Shown here: positions 1 through 9,722 of the stretch, one piece after another
Position numbering within the stretch: position 1 is the stretch's first letter
How the letters are laid out: every line of letters starts with the position of its first letter
DNA from: Streptomyces sp. NBC_01232
Lineage (GTDB): Bacteria; Actinomycetota; Actinomycetes; Streptomycetales; Streptomycetaceae
Assembly (NCBI RefSeq): GCF_035989885.1
Contig: NZ_CP108518.1
Span: forward strand, 6,997,001-7,061,000
Direction of reading: 5' to 3'
Length of the DNA stretch: 64,000 nt
Translations under genes and position numbers: made by a program
The notes under the pieces: generated by a model
Seen by the model: the letters and a program-made list of their open reading frames with translations, nothing else
Database searches by the model: none
Told to the model about the DNA's origin: nothing

Positions 1-1
1 C

Positions 2-1153
2 ATGGTCCCGGTGAGCCTCGTCCTGTGGATCACTGCGGGCGGCGGGACGCTGGCGTTCGGCGGACTCCTCGCCGCGCTCTACGGCCTGGCCTCGGGCCTC
101 TCTCAGCCGGTCAAGGGCCAGCTGATGGACAGGTACGGGCAGACCCGGATCTCCATCCCGGCCGCCGTGCTCAACTCCTCCTGCTTGCTGGCGCTCCCGT
201 GGGTCGGTGCCGACGGACAACAGGTGGTGGTGACCGCAGTCGTGGGGTTCGCCGGGCTGATCACCCCGCCCCTGGAGGCCGGACTGCGGGCTTTGTGGCC
301 GACGGTCCTGCCGGATGCGAGGCGGCGGCGCGTCGTGCAGGCCCTCGATAGCGGCTCGCAGGGACTCCTCTACGTAGTGGGCCCACTGCTTGCCTCGTGG
401 CTGGCGACCACGCACGGCCCCGATACCGCTCTTCTGGTGACTGCGACACTCGGCCTGACGGGCTCGGCGATCGTCCTGACCGCCGGTCCGTCGAGGACAT
501 GGCGGCCGACCACAGAGGGCGGCGCGGGTACCGGACGGCTGATGAGCAGCGGGCTGGTCATGCTGTTCGCCGGCCTGGCGGGGACCGGGTTCACGCTCGG
601 CGCGATGAACGTCTGGGCCGCCGATATGGCCGCCGTACAGGAGCAGCCGATGCTGTCTGGGTTCCTTCCCGCCGTGTTCTCCACCGGCAGCTTCCTGGGC
701 GGCCTGGTCTACGCCCGCAGGACCTGGCCCGGCACCACGACCACGCAACTGCTCTGCACCAGCGTCCTGTTCCTCCTCGGCTGGCTTCCCCTGCTGGCCG
801 ACCCAGGCCCCCGAGCGGCCGTCGGCCTCGTGGGGATACCGGGCCTCTTCCTCACCTTGATCATCACCAATGGCTTCCACACGGTGGACGCCCTCGCCCC
901 GGCCTCCCGCACGACCGAGGCGTACGCCTGGCTGATCCTCTCGGTCGGCACCGGGCAGGCCGCCGGCACCGCGCTCGCCGGAGCTCTCTCCACCAGCCCG
1001 CAGATCCTCGTTGCCCTGCCCGCCGCCGGCGCAGCAACTGCGCTGACCGTCCTGACCGCCGCCCACCCCAAACTCGGCCCCGGCCGACGCCTGGGCCGCC
1101 ACCGCCGCCCACGCCACAGCCACCCGCGCCACTCGGTCTCGACGCTCCGCTAG
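2..1153 (+). CDS. MFS transporter, N-terminus cut by window edge
   Basis: This is a membrane transporter of the major facilitator superfamily; the substrate cannot be told. The visible 383 residues are almost all hydrophobic helices. A conserved loop reading GQLMDRYGQTR, about 40 residues in, matches the MFS signature between helices 2 and 3. That loop normally lies about 60-70 residues in, and helix 1 is missing, so the true start lies left of the window. The tail is basic and histidine/arginine-rich, consistent with a cytoplasmic C-terminus. A second MFS gene follows 83 bp downstream on the same strand, so the two may be co-transcribed. Confidence 0.8.
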   Translation: MVPVSLVLWITAGGGTLAFGGLLAALYGLASGLSQPVKGQLMDRYGQTRISIPAAVLNSSCLLALPWVGADGQQVVVTAVVGFAGLITPPLEAGLRALWPTVLPDARRRRVVQALDSGSQGLLYVVGPLLASWLATTHGPDTALLVTATLGLTGSAIVLTAGPSRTWRPTTEGGAGTGRLMSSGLVMLFAGLAGTGFTLGAMNVWAADMAAVQEQPMLSGFLPAVFSTGSFLGGLVYARRTWPGTTTTQLLCTSVLFLLGWLPLLADPGPRAAVGLVGIPGLFLTLIITNGFHTVDALAPASRTTEAYAWLILSVGTGQAAGTALAGALSTSPQILVALPAAGAATALTVLTAAHPKLGPGRRLGRHRRPRHSHPRHSVSTLR

Positions 1154-1236
1154 GCCGCTGTTGCCGCCCGCTCGGACTGTCGTCACCGTCCAGCCGGTCT
1201 GTTCCCCGAACGTATCCGCCCCACCCCGGAAAGACG

Positions 1237-2502
1237 ATGCCCCCCAAGCACGCTGCCGTCCTGCGGCCACCCACCGGCCGACATGTCCGCACTCCCGACT
1301 TCGGACCCGTACGCGGCGTCTACGTCCCGCGCACTGCCGATGCCGGTGCCTTCGCCATGAGCACGTACGGCATCCCGCTGCTCGTCCTGGCCGTCACCGA
1401 CTCGGCCACCCTGACCGGCTTGGCCTTCATGCTCGAATGGGTTCCCCGCCTTGGGGCGTTCGCCCTCGCGGGCGCCGCCGTGGACCGGTTCGGCAGCACA
1501 CGGGTCCTTCGCATCGCCTCGGTCCTGCGCGCGGCGGTCGTCCTCGCCGCAGCCGCCGTCCTGCCCTCCGTGGGCGAGGGATCGAGCGCCGTGATCACAG
1601 TCATGACACTGGCCGCCACGACAGGCGTCCTCACCGAGTTCTCCTACATCGCGGCCGAGACCGCGGGCGGCGCCGCGAGCCGGGACGCCGGAGGCCATGC
1701 ACACCGCGTCCAGGCCGTCCTGCTGGGCATCGACCAGGGCGCCACCCTTGCCGGCCCGGCCCTGGCCGGCGTGCTACTCCAGTACAGCGGCGCCACCGGC
1801 ATGCTCCTGATCATCGCCGCCTGCTCCCTGCTCGGCGCGGCCCTGGCCCCCCGTCAGCGTCCCGTCTGGCCCCAAGAGGCCCCGGTCCCCGTCGCCCAGG
1901 GCCTCAAGATCGGATGGCGGACCCTGCGGTCGCTCCCCGCCCTGGGGTGGTTGTGCGTCGGGCTGGTGCTGTCCAACTGCGCGATCGGCCTCGTGCAGGC
2001 CGCCGGCCCCGTCCTGGTCATCAAGCAACTCGGTGGCACGAGCAGCCAGGTCGGCCTCGTCTGGTCGGCCGCCGCCATCGCCTCCCTGGCCATGGTCACC
2101 CTCGCCCGCTTCGCGATCGACCGCGCCGGCCTGTGGCCGGTCGGAGCTGCCGCAGCCTCCCTCGCCTCCCTGGCCTGCCTGGCTCTGGCAGCCGCTGACA
2201 CCTACACCGTCTTCCTGGTCCTGGTGGCGTTGCTGATGGCCGGCGAAGCGGGCATGACCGTGGTGCTGCGCACCCTGCGCGCCCACCTCGTCCCGGCCGA
2301 GGTGTTCGGCAGCACCCTCTCGCTGATCATCCTGCTGCTCCTCGCGCCGTTCCCCCTCGCCGGAGCCCTGGTCGCGCTCACACCACCGGACCTGCTCGGC
2401 CACGCCATCACCGCCTGCGCCGTCCTGCAGGCCGTCGGGCTGGCCGTGGCCTTCGCGAAACTCCGCACCCATCCGGCCACCCGCCGCCCGCTCCCCGCCT
2501 GA
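1237..2502 (+). CDS. MFS transporter
   Basis: A complete 421-residue major facilitator superfamily transporter with about 12 hydrophobic segments. The motif AAVDRFGSTRVLR in the first third fits the helix 2-3 loop of the family. The ATG at 1237 is preceded by GGAAAG at a suitable distance; the longer open frame upstream is only the shadow of the previous gene. The gene lies between another MFS gene and an unknown gene on the same strand with short gaps, which suggests one operon. Nothing in the sequence identifies the substrate; drug or metabolite efflux is the commonest role of this MFS type, which is inference. Confidence 0.85.
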   Translation: MPPKHAAVLRPPTGRHVRTPDFGPVRGVYVPRTADAGAFAMSTYGIPLLVLAVTDSATLTGLAFMLEWVPRLGAFALAGAAVDRFGSTRVLRIASVLRAAVVLAAAAVLPSVGEGSSAVITVMTLAATTGVLTEFSYIAAETAGGAASRDAGGHAHRVQAVLLGIDQGATLAGPALAGVLLQYSGATGMLLIIAACSLLGAALAPRQRPVWPQEAPVPVAQGLKIGWRTLRSLPALGWLCVGLVLSNCAIGLVQAAGPVLVIKQLGGTSSQVGLVWSAAAIASLAMVTLARFAIDRAGLWPVGAAAASLASLACLALAAADTYTVFLVLVALLMAGEAGMTVVLRTLRAHLVPAEVFGSTLSLIILLLLAPFPLAGALVALTPPDLLGHAITACAVLQAVGLAVAFAKLRTHPATRRPLPA

Positions 2503-2540
2503 CCCCTCCCACCCCGCCTGCCATCCCGAACAGGACCACC

Positions 2541-3749
2541 ATGCCCGAGCCCACCGACTCCACCCAGCCGCAGCACCTTCGCCTCCGCCTGCGCGAAGTG
2601 GCCGCCCTCGACGACGAGGCGTTCGCCCACTATCTGCAGGAGCGCTTCGAGCACCTGGTGACGGCCGCGATAGCCGATGCCGGCGGCCACCTCCGCCCCG
2701 CCCAGCACGACCTGCTCCACGCTCCCACTCGCCTGCACGAACTGCGTGACGCCCTCACCTTCGCCGAGGGCGACCTCCAGGTCGCCGTCGAGCGGATGAC
2801 CTACCGCCAGGACCCGCGCGCCACCCGTACCGCCCGCCAGCTGAGGCAGGTCCGTACCGCCCGCCACCAAGTCCACCGGGAAACCGCCGCGCTGCGCCGG
2901 TCCGAAGACCGCACGCGCGAATCCGAGGAGACTCCTTCGACGGACACGGTCACCACGACCCGGGGCTGGCTCTCGCAGGCGCATCCCGTCCTCTTCGCCC
3001 AGCTCCTCGCCCAGGCTCACGTCGCCGCAGGGCTGCCCGCGCGCCCGCTGGCCAAGGACATCTTCGACACTGTCGAGGAAGGCTGGGCCGATGGCTACCT
3101 CCCCGCGCCCCGCACAGCGGAGGTTGATCGCCTGCTGTCCATGGGAGCCGTGGCCTTCCGTAGCGCTGTCGCCGATGACGCCCGCGATCAGAACGACCGT
3201 GATCCGGCGCTGCGCCACCCGCTGCTGCAGCGGCGCTGGAACTCGGCACTGGAGGAACTGACCAGCCTGACCGTGCCGGTGGCCAGGGCCTCCAGCTCCT
3301 CGGCCCTGGGCTCCCTGCCCAACGGGTTCGCCGACATGCCCGAACCCGACGCCTTCAAGGTTCTCAACGCGCGCCGGTTCCTGGTCGCGGCCTGGCAGCG
3401 CCGTGCCGAACACAACCGCCTGATCCGCCAGTACGCGATCACGGTGACCGACCGGCGCCGGACCGCTCCCGACCACGATCGACGGCGCCAGGCCATCGAC
3501 GCGGCCCTCGACCGCCTCGTCGCCGCGCAGCCTGCCGCCGCCGCCCGCATCCTGGCCCGGCTCTGCCCGTACGCCACCGCGGACGGAAGGCTCGAGCCGG
3601 ACACCTTCACCCCGGCCTTGCGCGCCCGTGCCAAGCGCGAGGTCCTCGCCGACCTCGCCGTCATCCGGAGGCTGGACACCGTGTTGCCCTCCGCGCTCCC
3701 TCCCAGGCCGGCCCTCGCCGCCCCGGCTGCCCTGACCGCCGCGCTCTGA
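2541..3749 (+). CDS. Unknown protein, 402 aa
   Basis: I do not recognise a family. The protein is soluble, rich in Ala, Arg and Leu, and predicted helical throughout. A charged, coiled-coil-like stretch lies around residues 60-140 and a basic segment follows at about 285-315. There is no signal peptide or membrane span. The ATG at 2541 is 38 bp after the upstream transporter, and a DUF317 gene starts about 30 bp downstream, so it probably belongs to a four- or five-gene transcript. DUF317 neighbours are typical of Streptomyces plasmids and integrated elements. Confidence 0.6.
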   Translation: MPEPTDSTQPQHLRLRLREVAALDDEAFAHYLQERFEHLVTAAIADAGGHLRPAQHDLLHAPTRLHELRDALTFAEGDLQVAVERMTYRQDPRATRTARQLRQVRTARHQVHRETAALRRSEDRTRESEETPSTDTVTTTRGWLSQAHPVLFAQLLAQAHVAAGLPARPLAKDIFDTVEEGWADGYLPAPRTAEVDRLLSMGAVAFRSAVADDARDQNDRDPALRHPLLQRRWNSALEELTSLTVPVARASSSSALGSLPNGFADMPEPDAFKVLNARRFLVAAWQRRAEHNRLIRQYAITVTDRRRTAPDHDRRRQAIDAALDRLVAAQPAAAARILARLCPYATADGRLEPDTFTPALRARAKREVLADLAVIRRLDTVLPSALPPRPALAAPAALTAAL

Positions 3750-3778
3750 CCGCACCCCCTTCGTTCGTGGAGACGCCC

Positions 3779-4621
3779 TTGCCTTCATCCGCCCCCCAGT
3801 CCGCCGCCACCGTGGACGGCGACGTCTACGTCACCCCCCGCTACCTCGCCGGATCGCCCGGCTACGGCGATGCCGGCTTCGCCCCCGTCAAGCATTGGCC
3901 CCACCATCACCTCGACGAGGGCCCGCACCAACTCGTCGTAACCAGCCCGGACCACCGCATCCGGATCGGTTGGGCCGGAGACGACTACGACCTGTGGACG
4001 ATCAGCGCCGCGCCCGACGCGGTCTCCGGACCCCAGTGGACCGCGATCGCCAACCAGAACACCCCGCCCGAGCTCGTCGCCGCCCTCACCACCGCCCTCG
4101 CCCGGGACTGGGCCGACGGCCAGGACCGCTTCCTTGCGGCCCCGTCGGCGTACTGGGCCGACAGCGTGGCACCGCTGGTCGCAGCCGGCTGGCAGCGCAC
4201 GGGCGCCGAGGTCGGCATCGTGGAGCTGGCCGCTCCCGACAGCAACGCGGGTGTCTACATCAACCGCTCCCGCCGCGACCTGCCGGACGGGACGGAACTG
4301 TGGGCGGGCCCTCCGGGCTGGGGCACCCGCGCGGAGATCACGTTCAGCCCCGGTACGCCCTCTCACCTCATCGCGGCCACCGCGGAGGCGTTCACGGACA
4401 CAACTCCCGTGGCCCGCTGGCAGCAGGGCCTCGACCGTCAGCTCGCCGCCCTCGCGCAGCTCATGCCCGTCGTACCGCCCCGCCCTCCGGTGCCGACTCC
4501 CCGCGATCTCCGCCCCCGCATCGGGGTCCACCCGCCCGCTGCGGTCGGCAGCGTGCCGCGCTGGAGCACCGCCACCACCCCCTCCGCTGCCCTTCCCGCC
4601 CGCGGCGCTGTACGCCGCTGA
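3779..4621 (+). CDS. DUF317 family protein, probable TTG start
   Basis: The protein has two copies of the DUF317 pattern. The first begins with YVTPRYLAG near the N-terminus and contains SPDHRIRIGW and a WTAIANQNTPPELVAALTTAL-like stretch. The second runs from about residue 115 to 225. DUF317 proteins are abundant on Streptomyces plasmids and islands, and their function is unknown. I place the start at the TTG (280 aa): GTGGAGA ends five bases before it as a good ribosome site, while the GTG four codons upstream has no such site. The C-terminal 50 residues are proline-rich and probably disordered. Confidence 0.75.
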   Translation: MPSSAPQSAATVDGDVYVTPRYLAGSPGYGDAGFAPVKHWPHHHLDEGPHQLVVTSPDHRIRIGWAGDDYDLWTISAAPDAVSGPQWTAIANQNTPPELVAALTTALARDWADGQDRFLAAPSAYWADSVAPLVAAGWQRTGAEVGIVELAAPDSNAGVYINRSRRDLPDGTELWAGPPGWGTRAEITFSPGTPSHLIAATAEAFTDTTPVARWQQGLDRQLAALAQLMPVVPPRPPVPTPRDLRPRIGVHPPAAVGSVPRWSTATTPSAALPARGAVRR

Positions 4622-4640
4622 CCGACAACGAGGAACCCCT

Positions 4641-5114
4641 TTGGCCCTGTTCACCGAACAGTTCTTCGCCGACCACCTCACGCTGCCCTACCCCGAGGCC
4701 GCCGTCGTCGGCCATGCCTACTACGCCGCCCCCGCCCCAGACCTCCCGCTGCGGCTCCGCATCGACTTCGCCCCCACGATCTACGCCGACCGCTACGACG
4801 GGCTGCGACTGCGGATCGTGCACCTCGACAAAGGACCGATCGACACCGCCGTGCTGCGCTTCGCCGACCACGGCGCTTTCGACACCCGAGACCGGCGCCT
4901 CGGACACAAGCCCGGCCAGGGCGAGTACGGCACCTTCAACGACTGGAACCACAGCGAGCACCCCCCGTGGGTCGGCATTGGCGTTACCCGGCTGCGGGCC
5001 GCGATCGACCAATACGTACGCCTGTGGATCCCCGGCGCTCCACCGGTACGGACCAGCCAGCCCCCCGCCGCCGCGGCCCGGCAAGTTCGGACCTCTGCCG
5101 CCCGGGCGCGGTGA
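4641..5114 (+). CDS. Unknown protein, 157 aa, TTG start
   Basis: A soluble protein I do not recognise. It begins MALFTEQFFADHLTLPYPEAA and has a mixed alpha/beta composition with an acidic middle and a basic C-terminal tail. The TTG at 4641 follows GAGGAA by a normal spacing and lies 19 bp after the DUF317 gene, so the two are likely co-translated. No membrane segment, signal peptide or catalytic motif is visible. Confidence 0.6.
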   Translation: MALFTEQFFADHLTLPYPEAAVVGHAYYAAPAPDLPLRLRIDFAPTIYADRYDGLRLRIVHLDKGPIDTAVLRFADHGAFDTRDRRLGHKPGQGEYGTFNDWNHSEHPPWVGIGVTRLRAAIDQYVRLWIPGAPPVRTSQPPAAAARQVRTSAARAR

Positions 5115-5229
5115 CCACCCTCCTGCCGTAAAGCCCCGCCCCTCGGCCGTCATTGGCCCATCGCGCCTACTGACTCACCGTCGACCGCACCCGCCTTCCC
5201 CTCTCCACCGACAGGACCCTCTCCTCCAT

Positions 5230-6921
5230 ATGCGCCTTCGCCCCGCCCACCCCGCCCACCTGGCCGTCGCCGTCGCCGCCCTCGCGGCAGGCACCCTGCT
5301 GCCCGCGACGGCCATGGCCGCCCCGGAAGCCTCCGTGGTGCTGGGCCCCGGCTACACCATCCCCGACTCCGAGGGACACGCCGCCTCCAGCCACATCGGT
5401 GCCTACGGCCCGCCCGGACCGGCCGTCCACGGCGACACCGAGACCTACTGCGCCGACCCTGAACGCAAGGGCCCGGCCGACGCCGGAGGTTACGGCGACC
5501 CGCAGCCGGTCCCGTCCTGGACGTCGTCGGTGACCGGGAAGCCCGTCACCAAGGACAACCTGGCACAGGCCGCCTATGTGATCGGCAAGTACGGGCAGAC
5601 CCGCGACAACGCACAGGCCGCCGCGGTCGACGCCGTGGTGTACGAGTACCTGGCCGGCGGCACCTACGCCCTCGACGGCGACCGCGGCAAGCAGCGCCTG
5701 GCGTACCCGGTCGTCTCCCCGACCGCCCGCACCCTCGCCCTGGGCTACGTCGCCGAGGGCAAGAAGCTCGCGTGCCCCTACACCCTCCAGATCACGCCGT
5801 CGGTGAAGACCACCACCACCGGGACGAAGGTCACCGTCGCGGTGAAGGTCACCACCACCGCCGGCACGCCGGTCCCGAAGGTTGCCGTCACGCTCTCCGA
5901 GTCGGGCTCCGGCACCGCCTCCGGCAAGGTCACCACCAACGACAACGGCACGGGCGCCTGGGAGTTCACCGCCGAGAAGCCCGGGACCGCCAGCGTCACC
6001 GCGATGGCCGAGGGGCTGCCCGCCATCGGGCTGCAGGTCCTCACGCCCAAGAACCCGGCCGCCCAGCGGATGCTGCTCGCCGGGGGCACCACCAGCGTCA
6101 AGGACTCCGCCGCCATCACCGTCGGCGAGGCCACCGGCGGCGTGACGATCCGCAAGAAGGACCCCGAAGGCACCCGCCTGGTCGGCGCCGCGTTCCAGCT
6201 CCTGGACTCCGACGGCAAGCAGATCGCCGCAGGCAAGACGAACGAACAGGGCAACCTCGTCTTCGACAAGCTCCCCGCCGACACCTACCGGCTGCGCGAG
6301 ACCTCCTCCGGCAGCCCCGTCCACGACCTGATCGCCGAGCAGACCATCACGATCACCGCCGGACGCACCGCCCAGGCCAACCCCCTCGACCTCGTCGACC
6401 CCTTCAAGAAGGCCCGACTGTCGGTGAAGAAGACCGACAAGAACACCGGCAAGACCCTGCCGGGCGCCGTCATCGCCATCCGCGCCGATGAGACGGACAA
6501 GACCGGCAAGCACACCCCTGGCAAGGTGATCACCAGCGTCACCACCGGGACCGACGGCACCGCGACCGTCCCCCTCGACGTCACCCTCAAGGCGGGCACC
6601 CGCTACTGGGCCGGCGAGACCAAGGCCCCCGAGGGCTACCAACTCGACCCCTCACCGGTCGCGTTCACCGCCCGACCCGGAGCGGACGTCACCGTCACCC
6701 TCGCCGACGAGCCCACCGCGACCACGCCGCCGAGCCCGAGCACCCCGCCCGCGACACCCCCGGCCACCACCCCGCCGACGACGCCGCCCGGATCCCTCGC
6801 TCACACCGGCGCCGACGCCACCGCCTGGCTGGCCGGCGGAGCCACCGCCCTGCTCGCAGCAGGCGGCGGCCTCTACCTGATCAACCGCCGCCGCCGCCGT
6901 ACGGGCGACGCCTCCAGCTGA
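5230..6921 (+). CDS. Secreted Cna-B/SpaA-type surface protein with LAHTG sorting signal
   Basis: A 563-residue surface protein. Residues 1-30 form a signal peptide with an A-M-A cleavage region. Cys74 sits in ETYCADP, followed about 55 residues later by an NAQAAAVDAVVYE segment; together these resemble an actinobacterial thioester (TQXA-like) adhesin domain. The only other cysteine is Cys182, so a disulfide is the alternative. Residues about 185-290 form an Ig-like domain. Two Cna-B/SpaA collagen-adhesin repeats follow, around 300-390 and 395-490. After a Thr/Pro linker come LAHTG (523-527), a hydrophobic span and an arginine cluster: a wall-sorting signal of the kind used by Streptomyces class E sortases. 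No sortase gene is near. Confidence 0.85.
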   Translation: MRLRPAHPAHLAVAVAALAAGTLLPATAMAAPEASVVLGPGYTIPDSEGHAASSHIGAYGPPGPAVHGDTETYCADPERKGPADAGGYGDPQPVPSWTSSVTGKPVTKDNLAQAAYVIGKYGQTRDNAQAAAVDAVVYEYLAGGTYALDGDRGKQRLAYPVVSPTARTLALGYVAEGKKLACPYTLQITPSVKTTTTGTKVTVAVKVTTTAGTPVPKVAVTLSESGSGTASGKVTTNDNGTGAWEFTAEKPGTASVTAMAEGLPAIGLQVLTPKNPAAQRMLLAGGTTSVKDSAAITVGEATGGVTIRKKDPEGTRLVGAAFQLLDSDGKQIAAGKTNEQGNLVFDKLPADTYRLRETSSGSPVHDLIAEQTITITAGRTAQANPLDLVDPFKKARLSVKKTDKNTGKTLPGAVIAIRADETDKTGKHTPGKVITSVTTGTDGTATVPLDVTLKAGTRYWAGETKAPEGYQLDPSPVAFTARPGADVTVTLADEPTATTPPSPSTPPATPPATTPPTTPPGSLAHTGADATAWLAGGATALLAAGGGLYLINRRRRRTGDASS

Positions 6922-6998
6922 CCTCTCGCGCTGCCGGGCCCGCGATCGGAGCCCGCGCTACACCGTCCCGCACCGCACCATCCCGCCCGGAGCCCCTG

Positions 6999-8051
6999 AT
7001 GAAGCACCGCCCCCTCCTCTTCACCGCGCTCGCCCTGACTGCCGTCGCCGTCCTGACCGGTCCGGCCACCATCGCCACGGCAGCCCCCTCCCTGTCCGCC
7101 GAAGCCCCCAAGGATCAAGGCGGCCCCGCGCCGACGGACAAGGCCGGACTGCGCATCGCCAAGACGGACCCCGAAGGCCAGCCCGCCCCCGGAGCCGCCT
7201 TCCAACTTCTCGACTCCGCGGGTAAGACGCTGGCCGAGGGCAAGACCGGAGCCGACGGCACCCTGGCCTTCTCCGACCTTGCCCCCGGCGTCGTACGCCT
7301 CAAGGAGACCTCCTCCGGCAGCCCGCTGCTGGGCACCGTCCCCGACCAGGACGTCGTCGTCGCCCCCGGCGAGCCCAAGGTCCTGGCGATCACCGACCCG
7401 TACAAGTCCACCGGCCTCACCCTCAAGGTCACCGACAAGGCCACCGGCAAGGGCCTGGCCGGAGCCGTCGTCAACATCGCCCCGAAGGACGCCAAGGACG
7501 ACAAGGGCACCTTCACCCTCACCACGGGCCCGGACGGCACCGCCAAGGCGCCCCTCCTCGTCGGTAAGAAGACTGGCAGCGCCTACACCGCTACCGAGAC
7601 CAAGGTCCCGGACGGCTACCGGCTGGAGACCACCCCGGTAGAGATCACGGCCAAGCCCGGAGCCGAGACCACTGCGGCCTTCACGAACGCGGCCACCGCC
7701 AAGCCCACCGAGGAACCGACGGGGAAGCCGACGGCCAAGCCCACCGGCGACCCCACCTCCCAGCCGACGCCGACCGGCTCGTCCTCGACCGGCACAGGGG
7801 AGCCGAGCGATGCCGCATCCCCCGCCAGTAGCTCGGAGATCGGCACCGCTACCTCGACCCCCACCGCACCTGACACCAAGCCCGAAGGCTCCCTCGCCCA
7901 CACCGGCGCCGACAGCGCCAACTGGTGGCTCCTGGCAGCCGGTGGCCTTCTCCTCGCCGCCGGAGGCGGCGCCGTCTACGCCGCCCGCCGCCGCAAGAAC
8001 GGCGAGAGCGACACCGGCACCGGCCAGCACCGGCGTACCGACGACAACTGA
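6999..8051 (+). CDS. Secreted Cna-B-type surface protein with LAHTG sorting signal
   Basis: A 350-residue paralogue of the preceding gene's C-terminal half. It has a signal peptide (about 1-29), two Cna-B-like repeats (about 45-125 and 130-225), a Thr/Pro/Lys-rich spacer, LAHTG at 299-303, a membrane span and a basic tail. The repeats share motifs with the neighbour, such as AAFQLLDS and KETSSGSP against RETSSGSP, so the pair probably arose by duplication. It is expected to be anchored to peptidoglycan as a short stalk or adhesin. The gene starts 77 bp downstream of its partner and ends at a strong terminator. Confidence 0.85.
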   Translation: MKHRPLLFTALALTAVAVLTGPATIATAAPSLSAEAPKDQGGPAPTDKAGLRIAKTDPEGQPAPGAAFQLLDSAGKTLAEGKTGADGTLAFSDLAPGVVRLKETSSGSPLLGTVPDQDVVVAPGEPKVLAITDPYKSTGLTLKVTDKATGKGLAGAVVNIAPKDAKDDKGTFTLTTGPDGTAKAPLLVGKKTGSAYTATETKVPDGYRLETTPVEITAKPGAETTAAFTNAATAKPTEEPTGKPTAKPTGDPTSQPTPTGSSSTGTGEPSDAASPASSSEIGTATSTPTAPDTKPEGSLAHTGADSANWWLLAAGGLLLAAGGGAVYAARRRKNGESDTGTGQHRRTDDN

Positions 8052-8063
8052 CCTCACCACCAC

Positions 8064-8104
8064 CGGCCCCGGGAACCAGACAGGTTCCCGGGGCCGACTG
8101 CGTT
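8064..8104 (+). terminator. Terminator hairpin between convergent genes
   Basis: A 14-bp perfect inverted repeat (CGGCCCCGGGAACC with its complement) has a 5-base loop AGACA and a short pyrimidine run after it. It lies just after the stop of the surface-protein gene and faces the end of the minus-strand SulP gene, so it can serve the plus-strand unit. Confidence 0.85.
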
Positions 8105-8219
8105 TCCCCCTGTGGCCGGTGTGGTGCTGCCAGCAACCTCGCCGCCAGTTGCGCATCGCCTATAGGGCACGGCTGCTTGTGCTTCGGGAGTGTTCAGTTG
8201 TCTGCGGCCGGGGTTGCGG

Positions 8220-9722
8220 TCAGTGGCTGGTGAGTTCGCCGGTGAGTTTGCCGTGGAGGTCGGCGCTGGGGTCGTTCAGGCCGGTGATCTCGACCGTCTT
8301 GCCGCGTTGGGCGTACTTGGTCTCGATGGCGTCCAGGGCGGCGACGGAGGAGGCGTCCCAGATGTGGGCGGCGGAGAGGTCGATGACGATCCTGTCGGGG
8401 TCGGTGGCGTAGTTGAACTGGCCGACGAGGTCGTTGGAGGAGGCGAAGAACAGCTCCCCGGTCACCGAGTACACCACCGTACTGCCGTCGGGGTCGCTGA
8501 CGGCAGTGACGTTGGCGAGGTGGGCGACGCGCTTGGCGAAGATGACCATCGCGGTGACGGAGCCGACGACGACGCCGATGGCGAGGTTGTCGGTGGCGAC
8601 CACGCAGATCACGGTGATGACCATGACCGCGATCTCACCGGCCGGCATCCGCTTCAACGTCTTGGGGGCGATGGAGTGCCAGTCGAACGTCGCGAAGGAC
8701 ACCATGACCATGACGGCGACCAGGGCGGCCATGGGGATGTCGGAGACGACCGGCCCGAACACGATGCACAGCACCATCAGGAACGCACCCGCGAGGAAGG
8801 TGGACAGGCGGGTGCGGGCTCCGGACACCTTCACGTTGATCATCGTCTGGCCGATCATGGCGCAGCCGCCCATGCCGCCGAAGAACCCGGTGACGATGTT
8901 GGCGATGCCCTGGCCGACCGATTCGCGGGTCTTGGAGGAGTGGGTGTCGGTGATCTCGTCGACGAGCTTGGCCGTCATCAGGGATTCCATCAGGCCGACC
9001 AGCGCCATCGCGAAGGCGTAGGGGGCGATGGTGGTCAGGGTGTCCATCGTGAACGGCACGTCGGGCAGGCCCGGGACGGGCAGCGAGGACGGCAGGGCGC
9101 CCTTGTCGCCGACGGTCGGCACGGCGATCGCGGCAGCGACGGTGATGACGGTCAGGACGACGATGGAGACCAGAGGCGCCGGGATCACGGTGGTGACCTT
9201 CGGGAAGAACACCATCAGCGCCAGCCCCGCCGCGATCAGCGGATAGACGGCCCAGGGGACGTCGTGCATTTCGGGGACCTGGGCCATGAAGATCAGGATG
9301 GCGAGGGCGTTGACGAAGCCGACCATCACCGAGCGCGGCACGAACCGCATCAGCTTGGCGACGCCGAGGGCGCCGAGCGCGACCTGGATGACACCGGCCA
9401 AAATGACGGCGGCGACCAGGTAGCCGAAGCCGTGCTCACGGTTGAGCGGCGCGATCACCAGCGCGACGGCACCGGTCGCCGCGGAGATCATCGCCCGGCG
9501 GCCGCCGACGATCGAGATGACCACGGCCATGGTGAACGAGGCGAACAGGCCGACTGCGGGATCGACACCGGCGATGATCGAGAACGAGATCGCCTCCGGG
9601 ATCAACGCGAGCGCGACGACCAGGCCAGCCAGCACTTCGGTGCGCCAGACCTTCGGATTGTTCAGCCAGTCGGGGCGCAGGCCGCGCAGCCGCGCGGCGG
9701 GAGTCACAACGGAAGAAGACAA
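8220..9722 (-). CDS. SulP family anion transporter with STAS domain
   Basis: An inner-membrane SulP/SLC26 transporter for sulfate, bicarbonate or a related anion. The hydrophobic part has about 10-12 spans and includes the family signature ALALIPEAISFSIIAGVDP near residue 35. The last 100 residues form a cytoplasmic STAS domain (SVTGELFFASSNDLVGQF... VIDLSAAHIWDASSVAAL). I choose the TTG at 9722 (500 aa) because the SulP consensus begins just after it; the frame stays open to 9806 but the extra residues look non-coding. The gene diverges from a MerR regulator, and a palindrome in the shared promoter implies MerR control. Confidence 0.85.
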   Translation of the reverse strand: MSSSVVTPAARLRGLRPDWLNNPKVWRTEVLAGLVVALALIPEAISFSIIAGVDPAVGLFASFTMAVVISIVGGRRAMISAATGAVALVIAPLNREHGFGYLVAAVILAGVIQVALGALGVAKLMRFVPRSVMVGFVNALAILIFMAQVPEMHDVPWAVYPLIAAGLALMVFFPKVTTVIPAPLVSIVVLTVITVAAAIAVPTVGDKGALPSSLPVPGLPDVPFTMDTLTTIAPYAFAMALVGLMESLMTAKLVDEITDTHSSKTRESVGQGIANIVTGFFGGMGGCAMIGQTMINVKVSGARTRLSTFLAGAFLMVLCIVFGPVVSDIPMAALVAVMVMVSFATFDWHSIAPKTLKRMPAGEIAVMVITVICVVATDNLAIGVVVGSVTAMVIFAKRVAHLANVTAVSDPDGSTVVYSVTGELFFASSNDLVGQFNYATDPDRIVIDLSAAHIWDASSVAALDAIETKYAQRGKTVEITGLNDPSADLHGKLTGELTSH

